From an uncultured Clostridia bacterium (GTDB lineage: Bacteria > Bacillota_A > Clostridia > Christensenellales > CAG-138): a stretch of 18,969 bases of DNA. The position numbers and the translations under genes are program-made. The stretch covers positions 1 to 18,969 of the forward strand of contig CAMYWS010000007.1 of assembly GCA_947302865.1 (NCBI GenBank), read 5' to 3'. Of the stretch, positions 1-6,782 are shown one piece after another. Every line of letters begins with the position of its first letter. Within the stretch, counting starts at the first letter, position 1. The notes under the pieces are model-generated. The model was not told where the DNA came from, did not search any database, and worked only from the letters and a program-made list of their open reading frames with translations.

Positions 1-327
1 CTCGTGCGGGTCAATTCTCGTGGTATCACGATCGGTAAGCGGCATGACGGCCAATGTTGGAGCAATCCCATTCCGCAATTCTTTATCACCGGATTCTGCG
101 TACGGGAGCCGTTCATTCTTCTGGAAGGCATCAAAACGGCGGATACGTTCCTCTCCGATGAAGAAAAGGACGCGCGCATATTAAGCTACTACGCGCTCGA
201 TACGACGGATGACAGCGTGATCGGTCCGTTTGATACAGCGGAAGTGCTGTATGAAAAACTGCAATTGATCGGGATCGAATGGACGCCCGTCACCGATCCG
301 CCGGATCTTCCCAATGTACGCTATTGA
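1..327 (+). CDS. Unrecognised small protein, probably 5'-truncated
   Basis: An open reading frame runs from the first base of the window to a TGA at 325-327. A GTG at base 4 could be the start, but the frame is also open upstream of it and no ribosome binding site can be seen, so the gene probably begins outside the window. The visible part (about 107 residues) is soluble and rather acidic. It has no membrane segment, no cysteine pair and no motif I recognise, and ends with a Pro- and Asp-containing tail (DPPDLPNVRY). It lies 100 bases upstream of the DUF4173 membrane protein on the same strand, with no clear terminator between them. No function is proposed. Its reality is supported only by an open frame with ordinary amino-acid composition. 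Confidence 0.55.
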   Translation, partial: LVRVNSRGITIGKRHDGQCWSNPIPQFFITGFCVREPFILLEGIKTADTFLSDEEKDARILSYYALDTTDDSVIGPFDTAEVLYEKLQLIGIEWTPVTDPPDLPNVRY

Positions 328-427
328 ACGGTATTTGTCCGTAAAAGAAACATTACAATACTATCCCAAATAAGACAATTCGGAATATCAGAACAACGGC
401 AACAGAGCCGTCAGAAAGGAAGGAACA

Positions 428-1969
428 ATGGAACAAATACAGACAATACAAGACGAGAATCCGAATGAAAGCGTAAAAAAGCGCGCTGTCGGTTTTGTGT
501 ATGCGATCTTACTGACAATTGCGGCTTATCTTCTATGGACGTCGATCTTTCACGAGAATGCGCTCCTCTTCTGGATCACAACCGCTTCGCTGTTTGCGGC
601 AACGCTCATCCTCGGCTTGCTCTGCGGCGCCAAGCCGGGCTTTATTACGATCTTTTCGCTCATCTCGGGCGTTGTCTTCTCCATGCATGCCTGGATCAAC
701 GGGCTGTTCTTTGAAACCGCTTATGTATACGCGCACGCGATCCTGATCGCATATGCGTTCTTTACGCTGTCGCTTTTCGGAAACCATAACAAGCGGCTTC
801 GCACGGGGACGTTTATCCTCGATGCCGTAAAAGCGATTTTCGTCTATCCGTTCCTCTCCTTTGCAGCGTATTTCCTTTCGCTCTTTCATTGGAAGACCCG
901 CTCGAAAAAAGCAGGCATGGCTGTGTTGTATGCATGCATCGGCATTGCTGCGGCGTTTGTGCTCGGTCTGATCGCTATCTCGCTTCTTTCCTATGATCCG
1001 CGGTTCGAAGCATTGATCAAAGTCGATTTTACGTTAGAGGACGTCCCGGAAGCGATTCTGAAGCTGGTGATCTCGGTACCGATCGCAGCTTTGCTGTTTT
1101 CCGCCTTCTGCTCTTCGAAAAAGCAGAAGCTTGACGGCTTTTCAACGCAGGAAAAAGCGGATTTGATCGGTTCGCGCATCAAAAAGATCCCGGCGATCGT
1201 ATTCCTCATCCCCTCCCTCACGCTGCTTGCCATTTACGGATTGTTTTTCTTTTCGCAGTGGACATTCTACATGAGCGCGTTCTCCGGGGTGCTTCCGGAC
1301 GAGTATACGGCGGCCGAGTATGCCAGAAACGGCTTTTTTGAACTGTGCGCGGTTTCGGCGCTCAACGCGCTGCTTTGCACGTCCTTTACAATTTTCGCAA
1401 AAGAGTCCGGCAATGCCGCCAACGTCTTAAAGAAGGCCGCAAATACGCTGCTCGCGCTCGCCACGCTGATCCTGATCGCCACAGCGTTTTCGAAGCTTGC
1501 GCTCTATATCGAGCGGTTCGATCTTACTTATACCCGGTTCTTTGTCGCGGTCCTGCTGTTCCTGTTTGCGGTCGGTTTTATCACACTGATCCTTTCGCAG
1601 TGGATCAGACGCGTACAGGTCTTGCCGGTGTTGACCGTATGTGTCGCGGCGGTGCTGCTTATTGCGCCGTTCTGTAACACGCGCGGAAGGATCGCCGCAT
1701 ATAACGTTGATCGGTATTTGGCTCGCGCAGCGTATGATGAAGATGATAACCGGATCGATATCGACTATCTGACCGATGAACTCGGCGACGCGGCAATACC
1801 AGAAGCGGTCCGTCTTCTGAAATCCGAATGCCTTCCCGAAGGAGAAGCTACCCGATTGAAGCGAAAATTAAAGGAGCGTTATGAAAACTTGCTGTCCCAA
1901 GAAAGCACGCATGATACGCTGGCAAGCCGCCGCGCGCTGCAAGCGCTCAAGAGTCTTTTCCATGATTGA
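428..1969 (+). CDS. DUF4173-type multi-pass membrane protein
   Basis: The protein has 513 residues and roughly ten or more hydrophobic segments between about residues 20 and 415. A charged, probably cytosolic tail of about 95 residues follows. It resembles the DUF4173 family (also related to DUF4153), membrane proteins of unknown function in Firmicutes and Actinobacteria. Family-like signatures are a SYDPRF stretch near residue 188, EYARNGFFELCAVSALN near residue 297, and the tail beginning RIAAYNVDRYLAR with a DIDYLTDELGDAAIP segment. The ATG is preceded by AAAGGAAGG at a normal distance. No convincing sigma-A promoter is visible in the 100 bases upstream; TACAAT at 352-357 is a possible but weak -10 box. 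It is followed after 57 bases by a strong terminator. The family assignment comes from remembered motifs and no biochemical role is known to me. Confidence 0.8.
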   Translation: MEQIQTIQDENPNESVKKRAVGFVYAILLTIAAYLLWTSIFHENALLFWITTASLFAATLILGLLCGAKPGFITIFSLISGVVFSMHAWINGLFFETAYVYAHAILIAYAFFTLSLFGNHNKRLRTGTFILDAVKAIFVYPFLSFAAYFLSLFHWKTRSKKAGMAVLYACIGIAAAFVLGLIAISLLSYDPRFEALIKVDFTLEDVPEAILKLVISVPIAALLFSAFCSSKKQKLDGFSTQEKADLIGSRIKKIPAIVFLIPSLTLLAIYGLFFFSQWTFYMSAFSGVLPDEYTAAEYARNGFFELCAVSALNALLCTSFTIFAKESGNAANVLKKAANTLLALATLILIATAFSKLALYIERFDLTYTRFFVAVLLFLFAVGFITLILSQWIRRVQVLPVLTVCVAAVLLIAPFCNTRGRIAAYNVDRYLARAAYDEDDNRIDIDYLTDELGDAAIPEAVRLLKSECLPEGEATRLKRKLKERYENLLSQESTHDTLASRRALQALKSLFHD

Positions 1970-2026
1970 TCAATCAATACTCTGTCTTTGCTTCCGTATT
2001 TTAGTGTATCATTGCATTTCACATGG

Positions 2027-2058
2027 AAAAGCGCTCCGGAATATGCCGGAGCGCTTTT
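2027..2058. terminator. Bidirectional rho-independent terminator
   Basis: A perfect 13-bp inverted repeat (AAAAGCGCTCCGG at 2027-2039 and its complement at 2046-2058) encloses a 6-base loop. Each strand has four T's at the 3' side of the GC-rich stem. It lies between two convergent genes, the DUF4173 protein ending at 1969 and the zinc-ribbon protein ending at 2079, so it can serve both. Confidence 0.9.
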
Positions 2059-2078
2059 AAACTAATGAGATACCTGAG

Positions 2079-2915
2079 TTATTCTTCGGCCTTTTCTTCT
2101 TCCGCCGCCGTTTCTGCCGGTTCTGTCGGTTCTTCTTCACAGCCGATCAGTTCCTCATAGAACGCCGCATGGACAAGGCCCATAAACAGCGGCAGAAGAA
2201 CGATCACGCAGAGGTAAAGCAGAACCAGAACGATCGCAAAGAAGATGCCGACATATTTGATTGCGCTGAGCCCTCCGAGAATCGCGAAGACGATGCCGAT
2301 CGCCGCGCCGACGAGTAAGTCCGCAAGGAACATCTGCCACTTGTGCCCCTTGGTCTTCTCAATGGACAGTTCTCTCGCCCGGATCGCGTTCAGCTCGGGT
2401 TTCTTGACCAGAATATACGGGATCAGTCCGTGCTCATACGATCTGATGACAGCGAAGACCGGTCCGACGATCGGGATCAGCGCCCAGAGGAAGATCCAGA
2501 GATAGGACCACCCCATACCCGTCAGAACGCGCTTGATCGTGCCCCAATCTTTGAAGGTATCGAACAGCTCATGGCAGTAAACCTGCTCTCTGTTATATCC
2601 CTTGAGGAAGATCGCCGCAAGAGAAACGGTGAACAGCGTCCCGACCGCGATTGCGAGCGCCGGGATCGCATAGCCCGCGAGCAGACTGCCGACGCAGATC
2701 AAAAGCGAGCCCAGGAGCGAAATGCCCCAAAGCCGGATCGGCTTTTCCATCAACGCCTTGAACGCTTTTGTGTAGATCCTCCAAAAAAGCGGACCGCCCG
2801 ATTTCTTTGCCTGCTTCTGTACGGGAACCGCATTCGGATTCGTAGGTGTTCCGCAGTTCGGGCAGAAAGATGCCCCGTCGTCGATCTGCGTGCCGCAGTT
2901 TCTGCAAAATGCCAT
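2079..2915 (-). CDS. Zinc-ribbon plus DUF975-like membrane protein
   Basis: The protein has 278 residues. The N-terminus is a treble-clef zinc ribbon of the zinc_ribbon_2 kind, with CxxC pairs at Cys4/Cys7 and Cys18/Cys21, followed by a Pro/Lys linker. About six hydrophobic segments follow from residue 55 to 255. The middle part (WALIPIVGPVFAVIRSYEHG, then PYILVKKPELNAIRAREL and KTKGHKWQMF) resembles the DUF975 family of Firmicutes membrane proteins, in which a tryptophan-rich helix precedes a conserved Ser/Lys-Gly-His-Lys stretch. The last 25 residues are almost all Glu, Ala, Pro and Thr. The start is well supported by AGGAGGT eight bases upstream, and a good sigma-A promoter precedes it. 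A role in membrane or envelope homeostasis is only a guess. Confidence 0.8.
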   Translation of the reverse strand: MAFCRNCGTQIDDGASFCPNCGTPTNPNAVPVQKQAKKSGGPLFWRIYTKAFKALMEKPIRLWGISLLGSLLICVGSLLAGYAIPALAIAVGTLFTVSLAAIFLKGYNREQVYCHELFDTFKDWGTIKRVLTGMGWSYLWIFLWALIPIVGPVFAVIRSYEHGLIPYILVKKPELNAIRARELSIEKTKGHKWQMFLADLLVGAAIGIVFAILGGLSAIKYVGIFFAIVLVLLYLCVIVLLPLFMGLVHAAFYEELIGCEEEPTEPAETAAEEEKAEE

Positions 2916-2956
2916 ATCATTACCTCCTAACAGCCATTTGGCGATTTGCCGATATG

Positions 2957-2985
2957 ATTATATAACAATCCGGTGTAAAAAGCAA
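2957..2985 (-). promoter_or_regulatory. Sigma-A promoter of the zinc-ribbon gene
   Basis: On the minus strand a TTGCTT -35 box (2985-2980) and a perfect TATAAT -10 box (2962-2957) are separated by 17 bases. The predicted start near 2950 gives a leader of about 35 bases that contains the AGGAGGT ribosome binding site. This is the one clearly leadered promoter among those I could place near genes on this strand. It also means the gene need not depend on readthrough from the dCMP deaminase upstream. Confidence 0.7.
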
Positions 2986-3034
2986 TCGGATCATATATAA
3001 AACATGCGTTAATTGTCGTTTTTATGCTGATGCA

Positions 3035-3532
3035 TCACACTTTGCTCTCGTCAAAGTCAATCAGGATAGAGCTGCGCTTCGGGATAAGCTTTCTGAGCCG
3101 GACGCCAGCGGCGTTGAAGAGCCGCTTACTGGCGCGGTTCATCGGCGTATTGTTATACTTGTCGGAAAGGTACACGACTTCCTTGATGCCGCACTGGATG
3201 ATCGCCTTTGCGCATTCGTTGCACGGAAACAGCGCAACATAGATGCGGCAGCCCTGTAAGGACGCGCCGTCGTTGTTCAGGATCGCGTTGAGCTCCGCGT
3301 GGCAGACGTAAGGATACTTCGTGTCGTACGGTTCGCCCTCGCGGTCCCAAGGGAACTCGTCGTCGCTGCAGCCGATCGGAAAGCCATTGTAGCCGACCGA
3401 CATGATCTTGTTGTTTTCATTGACGATGCAGGCGCCGACCTGTGTGCTCGGGTCCTTGCTGCGGTACGAGGACAGCAGCGATACGCCCATAAAGTATTCG
3501 TCCCAGGAAAGATAATCCGTGCGCTTGTTCAT
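3035..3532 (-). CDS. comEB: dCMP deaminase (ComEB family)
   Basis: The protein has 165 residues, close to the family norm. It belongs to the cytidine/deoxycytidylate deaminase superfamily. The zinc site is complete: His78 and the proton-shuttling Glu80 in HAELNAI, and Cys104 and Cys107 in PCNEC. An N-terminal [12 protein letters not shown] and a GYNGFP stretch are typical of the dCMP deaminase branch, whose members convert dCMP to dUMP and so feed thymidylate synthesis. In Bacillus the homologue lies in the comE locus, but the name does not imply a competence role. The start follows GGGGGA with a short spacing. It is the last gene of the M50-scpA-scpB array, 9 bases after scpB. No clear terminator is visible after it. 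The alternative, a general cytidine deaminase, fits less well. Confidence 0.93.
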   Translation of the reverse strand: MNKRTDYLSWDEYFMGVSLLSSYRSKDPSTQVGACIVNENNKIMSVGYNGFPIGCSDDEFPWDREGEPYDTKYPYVCHAELNAILNNDGASLQGCRIYVALFPCNECAKAIIQCGIKEVVYLSDKYNNTPMNRASKRLFNAAGVRLRKLIPKRSSILIDFDESKV

Positions 3533-3541
3533 AGGTCCCCC

Positions 3542-4075
3542 TTATACGGTTTCGATGGTTTCCGGCGTTTCCAGAGGAAGCGTCGGGAGTTCACTCAGAT
3601 TATGCAGACCGAACTTGTGTAAAAACGTATCGGTCGTGGCGTAAAGCATCGGCTTGCCGATCACATCTTTTCTGCCGACAGCGGCGATCAATCCGAGCTT
3701 CTGCAGCTGCGATACGGCGTATTCACAGCGAACGCCGCGGACTGCTTCGATCTCCGCGCGCGTCACCGGCTGCCTGTAGGCGATGACGGCGAGCGTTTCC
3801 ATAATGGATTGCGACACGCTCTTTTTTTGCTCCGGCTGCAGCAGCGCTTCGACGTATTCGATGTATTCGCTGTTTGATACGAGCTGTGCTGTGTCGTCGG
3901 TCGACAACAGGCAGATGCCGCGTCCTTCCTCGCGATAGGTCATTTCCATCTCAAACAGGAGCGCTTTTACCGAAGCTTCGTCCTGTTCGAGCACACGGGC
4001 AATCTCCGTGATCAGAACCGGCTCGCCCGCCACGAACAGCATGCACTCTATGATTGCGGCTTTCTTTTTTTCCAT
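3542..4075 (-). CDS. scpB: Segregation and condensation protein B
   Basis: ScpB is the winged-helix kite subunit that dimerises and binds the kleisin ScpA in the SMC-ScpAB condensin, which compacts and resolves chromosomes. At 177 residues it is slightly short but complete. The signature features are the opening LFVAGEPVLITEIARVLE, the SQSIMETLAVIAYRQPVTRAEIEAVRG block near residues 88-115 (first winged helix boundary), and VGRKDVIGKPMLYATTDTFLHKFGL near the end. The start ATG shares one base with the stop of scpA (TGATG at 4077-4073), indicating translational coupling and equal expression of the two partners. Confidence 0.96.
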   Translation of the reverse strand: MEKKKAAIIECMLFVAGEPVLITEIARVLEQDEASVKALLFEMEMTYREEGRGICLLSTDDTAQLVSNSEYIEYVEALLQPEQKKSVSQSIMETLAVIAYRQPVTRAEIEAVRGVRCEYAVSQLQKLGLIAAVGRKDVIGKPMLYATTDTFLHKFGLHNLSELPTLPLETPETIETV

Positions 4076-4842
4076 CAGTCCTCTACCTCATCCATGTACA
4101 CGGCTTCACCGTCGCCCTCCTGCAGCGCTTTTGCGCGGATATAGATCGGCGCAAACGTCGCGCCCTGCGTGATATGCACTTCGCCTCTTGCGAGCATTTC
4201 CAGAAGTGCCATAAACGTTACGACTTTTTCCATGCGCGTACTTGCGTCGGTGAACAGGTCGGTAAAGCGCACGCGTCCTTCCTTGAGCTTTACGCGCAGA
4301 TGTACGACGCGGTCGCGTACCGTAAACACGTCGGGACGGACGTTCTGAGACCTGTCGACTTTTTCTTCCGTCTCATTCTCACGGTTCAGAATGTCCAGAA
4401 ACGCCTGATACAGGTTGTCGATCGTGGCGTTGTTGAGCTCGAACTTCTGCGGCGGAAGCACGACGTCCTCGGGCAGACGTGAGAATGACTTCTTCGCCTC
4501 TTCGAAGCGTTCATGCAGTTCTTCGCTTGCCTGTTTGAACGCCTTATACTCGCGCAGCTGCCGGATCAGCGCTTCCTTCGGATCCTCTTCCTCTTCGTCT
4601 TCCGCGGGCGGACGAGGCAGCAGGCTTCTCGATTTGATCAGAAGAAGCTGCGCAGCGACTGTCAGAAATGAACTCGCGCGGTCCATGTCCATATCGGACA
4701 GGTCATCCATGTACGCAAGATACTGCGCGGTTATCTCGGATACGAAGATATCCTCGATGTTGATCTCTGCCCTGTCGATGAGATGCAGCAGAAGATCGAG
4801 CGGACCTTCGAATTGTGAAAGTGATACGCGGTATTCTTCCAT
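4075..4842 (-). CDS. scpA: Segregation and condensation protein A (kleisin)
   Basis: ScpA is the kleisin that bridges the heads and neck of the SMC dimer. The chosen product is 255 residues beginning MEEYRVSLSQFEGPLDLLLHL. The FEGPLDLLLHLI stretch near residues 11-22 is the family hallmark and forms the SMC-neck-binding helix. The centre carries an acidic linker (residues about 88-96) as usual, and the C-terminal winged helix ends with GEVHITQGATFAPIYI. A TTG at 4860 would add six residues but overlaps the upstream gene by 14 bases, so the ATG at 4842 is preferred. It lies 4 bases after the stop of the M50 protease gene. No good Shine-Dalgarno is visible, so it is probably read by translational coupling from that gene. 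Confidence 0.95.
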   Translation of the reverse strand: MEEYRVSLSQFEGPLDLLLHLIDRAEINIEDIFVSEITAQYLAYMDDLSDMDMDRASSFLTVAAQLLLIKSRSLLPRPPAEDEEEEDPKEALIRQLREYKAFKQASEELHERFEEAKKSFSRLPEDVVLPPQKFELNNATIDNLYQAFLDILNRENETEEKVDRSQNVRPDVFTVRDRVVHLRVKLKEGRVRFTDLFTDASTRMEKVVTFMALLEMLARGEVHITQGATFAPIYIRAKALQEGDGEAVYMDEVED

Positions 4843-4846
4843 AGAT

Positions 4847-5533
4847 TCAGCCGATCGCAAGGGCGAGCGTGATCAGTTTATCAATGATCATGGATGTCAG
4901 CAGTGAGATCGGATGGAATCCGATCACACGGCAAAGGATCAGGATCGCGATCAGGATATACTGACCGTACCTGCGCAGAAACAGAAATACATTCATCGGC
5001 AGATGCCGCGCAAACAGCAATTCAAAGATATGATACCCGTCCAGCGGATAGAGCGGAAGCAGGTTGAAGAGCATCAGAACGATATTCAGCGAGATCCCGT
5101 ATTCAACGATACGCAGCAACAGACCGTTCTGCAGCCACGAATAGGACCCGAACAGGTACATCCGGCACAGAGGAACGTACACAGCGCAGAAAACGATCGC
5201 AAGCAGGAGATTCATGGTAACGCCGGCAAGCGAAACGATCGCCTCGCCCTGCCTGTAATTGCGGTAATTGCGGGGATTGACCGGAACGGGCTTTGCCCAG
5301 CCGAATCCGACGAACAGGATCGCAAGGAATCCGATCGGGTCGATGTGCCTGATCGGATTGAGCGTCATTCTGCCGAGGTTGCGTGCCGTATTGTCACCGC
5401 ACAGGTGCGCTGCGTACGCATGCCCCCACTCGTGCAGCGTCAGACTCAACAGCATCACGGGAAGCACACATCCGAGAAGCTTCAGAAATTCGAGCGGATC
5501 GCTCATCAATAAACTAAGATTCATCAGTATCAT
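4847..5533 (-). CDS. Site-2-protease-like M50 membrane metalloprotease
   Basis: The protein has 228 residues and about five or six membrane segments. The catalytic HEWGH is at His34, Glu35 and His38, in the first membrane helix. The third zinc ligand is Asp165 in NLLPLYPLDG. These are the hallmarks of the small M50B/rhomboid-like S2P subgroup, often annotated as site-2 protease family protein. It lacks a PDZ domain and a CBS domain. Members cut membrane-embedded substrates, but the substrate here cannot be told. It stands directly upstream of scpA, an arrangement common in Firmicutes. A near-consensus promoter ends only six bases before the ATG and there is no Shine-Dalgarno, so the mRNA may be leaderless. 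Met4 or Met10 could also be the start, but neither has a ribosome binding site. Confidence 0.9.
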   Translation of the reverse strand: MILMNLSLLMSDPLEFLKLLGCVLPVMLLSLTLHEWGHAYAAHLCGDNTARNLGRMTLNPIRHIDPIGFLAILFVGFGWAKPVPVNPRNYRNYRQGEAIVSLAGVTMNLLLAIVFCAVYVPLCRMYLFGSYSWLQNGLLLRIVEYGISLNIVLMLFNLLPLYPLDGYHIFELLFARHLPMNVFLFLRRYGQYILIAILILCRVIGFHPISLLTSMIIDKLITLALAIG

Positions 5534-5539
5534 GCAGCT

Positions 5540-5568
5540 ATTATAACCGAAAAAGCGGGGTATTGCAA
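5540..5568 (-). promoter_or_regulatory. Promoter of the M50-scpA-scpB-comEB array
   Basis: On the minus strand TTGCAA (5568-5563) and a perfect TATAAT (5545-5540) are separated by exactly 17 bases. Six bases after the -10 box comes the ATG of the M50 gene, so the predicted start nucleotide is the A of that ATG. The -35 box lies inside the loop-proximal stem of the preceding gene's terminator. Confidence 0.7.
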
Positions 5569-5585
5569 GTGCAATTCCCCCGCTT
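5553..5585 (-). terminator. Terminator of the S11-like gene
   Basis: AAGCGGGG (5553-5560) pairs with CCCCGCTT (5578-5585). An inner ATTGC/GCAAT pair (5562-5566 and 5571-5575) closes a 4-base loop, with a small bulge between the two stems. Read on the minus strand, the stem is followed by a run of T's (CGCTTTTTC). It begins three bases after the S11-like stop codon. Confidence 0.75.
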
Positions 5586-5587
5586 CT

Positions 5588-6712
5588 TTATCCGCTTACA
5601 AACAGGAAAAGCAATCGTTTCAGGATCTCCGAAAACCCGCTTGCACGCACTGCTTCCTTCGGATACAGCGCAGCTTCCAGAAGTAGTGTACCGTCGGCGT
5701 CGCAGAAGGAAATGCTGCCGACCGCGTGTTCCGGATCCAGCGGCGCAGAAAGGATCTCCGGCAGATCGAAGCGTTTCTGCGGGTCGCCGCCGCTCTTTTT
5801 CATCAGCAGTCCGAAGCTTTCCTTTGTCCAAAGGTCGATCGAATCGACGTCGCCGCCTTCGACGGGGTACGCTTCGACGACCGGTTCGTCGGGATCGCAG
5901 ATCGTGTAATACTTATAGTTCGCAAATGCCTCCTCGAACAGTTTCGTCGCCGTTTCGAACCGGGTTTTGCTGTTCTGCGCCCCTATGACCGAACAGATAT
6001 ACGTCGCTTCCCCGCGTCTGCACGCAAACACGCCGCAGTAGCCGTCGTCCCTTGAACTGCCGGTGAACAGGCCGATACAGCCGGGAAGCGCCGTCAGGAG
6101 CTTGTTTGCTGTCGCAAGCTCCGTCTTTCTGCCGTCGGCATGCTCCAGCACATGGTACTTTTCCGCGCAGTATTTCAAAAACGTAGGACTCCCGACCGCC
6201 GATTCTCCGAGCGCAATCAGCTCCCTGCAGGAAAACGTCATATACGTACCGAGACATCCCGGCAATTCCTTATTGACGCCCGCAGCCCGCATGGTCAGTT
6301 CGATGTTGTTTAAAAATATCTCCTCCGACCCGAACGCGTGCTCGGACAGCGCATAGATGGCGTCGCCTGCAGAGATCATGACCGCGGCGCGAAGCAGTTC
6401 CTTCGCGGTCATTGTCTCGCCCTTTTTGAGATAGGCGGACGGCCCTCCCTGCGCCGCGGCGTTTCTGCCGACCGTGACGACGGCGTTCTCGTCGAGCAGA
6501 CCTTTGTCCGCCGCAAGACACAGCGTCAGCACGGCGGGCAGCTTGGTCATCCCCGCAACATTCTGCCATTCGTCGGCATTGTTTTCCGCAATGATGAGAT
6601 CGGAATTCAGCGGGCGGATGCAATACGACAGCGCGGGACCTTCGGCCGATGCCGTCTGCATTGCAGGAAACAGAAACGATATTGTAAGTAACAAGGAAAT
6701 GAGTTTACGCAT
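5588..6712 (-). CDS. Secreted S11 (DD-carboxypeptidase) family protein, catalytic motifs lost
   Basis: The product is 374 residues, starting MRKLISLLL with a signal peptide cut near TASA-EG (about residue 23). The fold is that of D-Ala-D-Ala carboxypeptidases (DacA/DacF, low-molecular-weight penicillin-binding proteins): KGETMTAKELLRAAVMIS near residue 97, an S11 domain to about 265, a C-terminal beta domain, and a last hydrophobic stretch LLFLFV like the usual membrane anchor. All three active-site motifs are changed. The SxxK motif reads GMTK at 54-57 (Gly for the nucleophilic Ser), SxN reads SAG at 114-116, and KTG reads FTG at 216-218. An active carboxypeptidase is therefore not expected; a structural or peptidoglycan-binding role is possible. 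The start at 6712 is set by GGGGAGG eight bases upstream; an ATG at 6736 overlaps that site. There is no frameshift, so the frame is maintained. Confidence 0.85.
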   Translation of the reverse strand: MRKLISLLLTISFLFPAMQTASAEGPALSYCIRPLNSDLIIAENNADEWQNVAGMTKLPAVLTLCLAADKGLLDENAVVTVGRNAAAQGGPSAYLKKGETMTAKELLRAAVMISAGDAIYALSEHAFGSEEIFLNNIELTMRAAGVNKELPGCLGTYMTFSCRELIALGESAVGSPTFLKYCAEKYHVLEHADGRKTELATANKLLTALPGCIGLFTGSSRDDGYCGVFACRRGEATYICSVIGAQNSKTRFETATKLFEEAFANYKYYTICDPDEPVVEAYPVEGGDVDSIDLWTKESFGLLMKKSGGDPQKRFDLPEILSAPLDPEHAVGSISFCDADGTLLLEAALYPKEAVRASGFSEILKRLLFLFVSG

Positions 6713-6719
6713 ATATTGA

Positions 6720-6727
6720 CCCTCCCC
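6720..6727 (-). promoter_or_regulatory. Ribosome binding site deciding the S11-like start
   Basis: The minus strand reads GGGGAGGG here, with eight bases between its GGAGG core and the ATG at 6712. This supports the start that gives a clean signal peptide rather than the ATG 24 bases further upstream. Confidence 0.8.
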
Positions 6728-6759
6728 GATCAGCATATGCGGACGATCATAAAATAAGA

Positions 6760-6776
6760 CGCCGCATCAGGCGGCG
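6760..6776 (-). terminator. Probable terminator of the murB-rlmL operon
   Basis: CGCCGC (6760-6765) pairs with GCGGCG (6771-6776) around a 5-base loop. On the minus strand the stem is followed by the T-rich stretch TCTTATTTTATG. It lies 7 bases beyond the stop of the rRNA methyltransferase gene and before the S11-like gene. The T run is interrupted, so efficiency may be partial. Confidence 0.6.
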
Positions 6777-6782
6777 CAGGGT

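Noticed and set aside
396..411. Small hairpin ACGGC-6-GCCGT upstream of the DUF4173 ribosome binding site
   Set aside because: Only five base pairs and no T tract; too weak to call a terminator or riboswitch.
3028..3037. Palindrome TGATGCATCA overlapping the end of the dCMP deaminase gene
   Set aside because: It has no loop, no T run and no repeat elsewhere that I noticed, so it is not a terminator and there is no support for an operator.
5531..5590. The S11-like gene and the M50 protease gene are in the same frame, with only one TAA and 18 sense codons between them, so a readthrough fusion is possible
   Set aside because: The gap holds a terminator and a full promoter for the second gene, which explains the arrangement; an open short in-frame gap is expected by chance.
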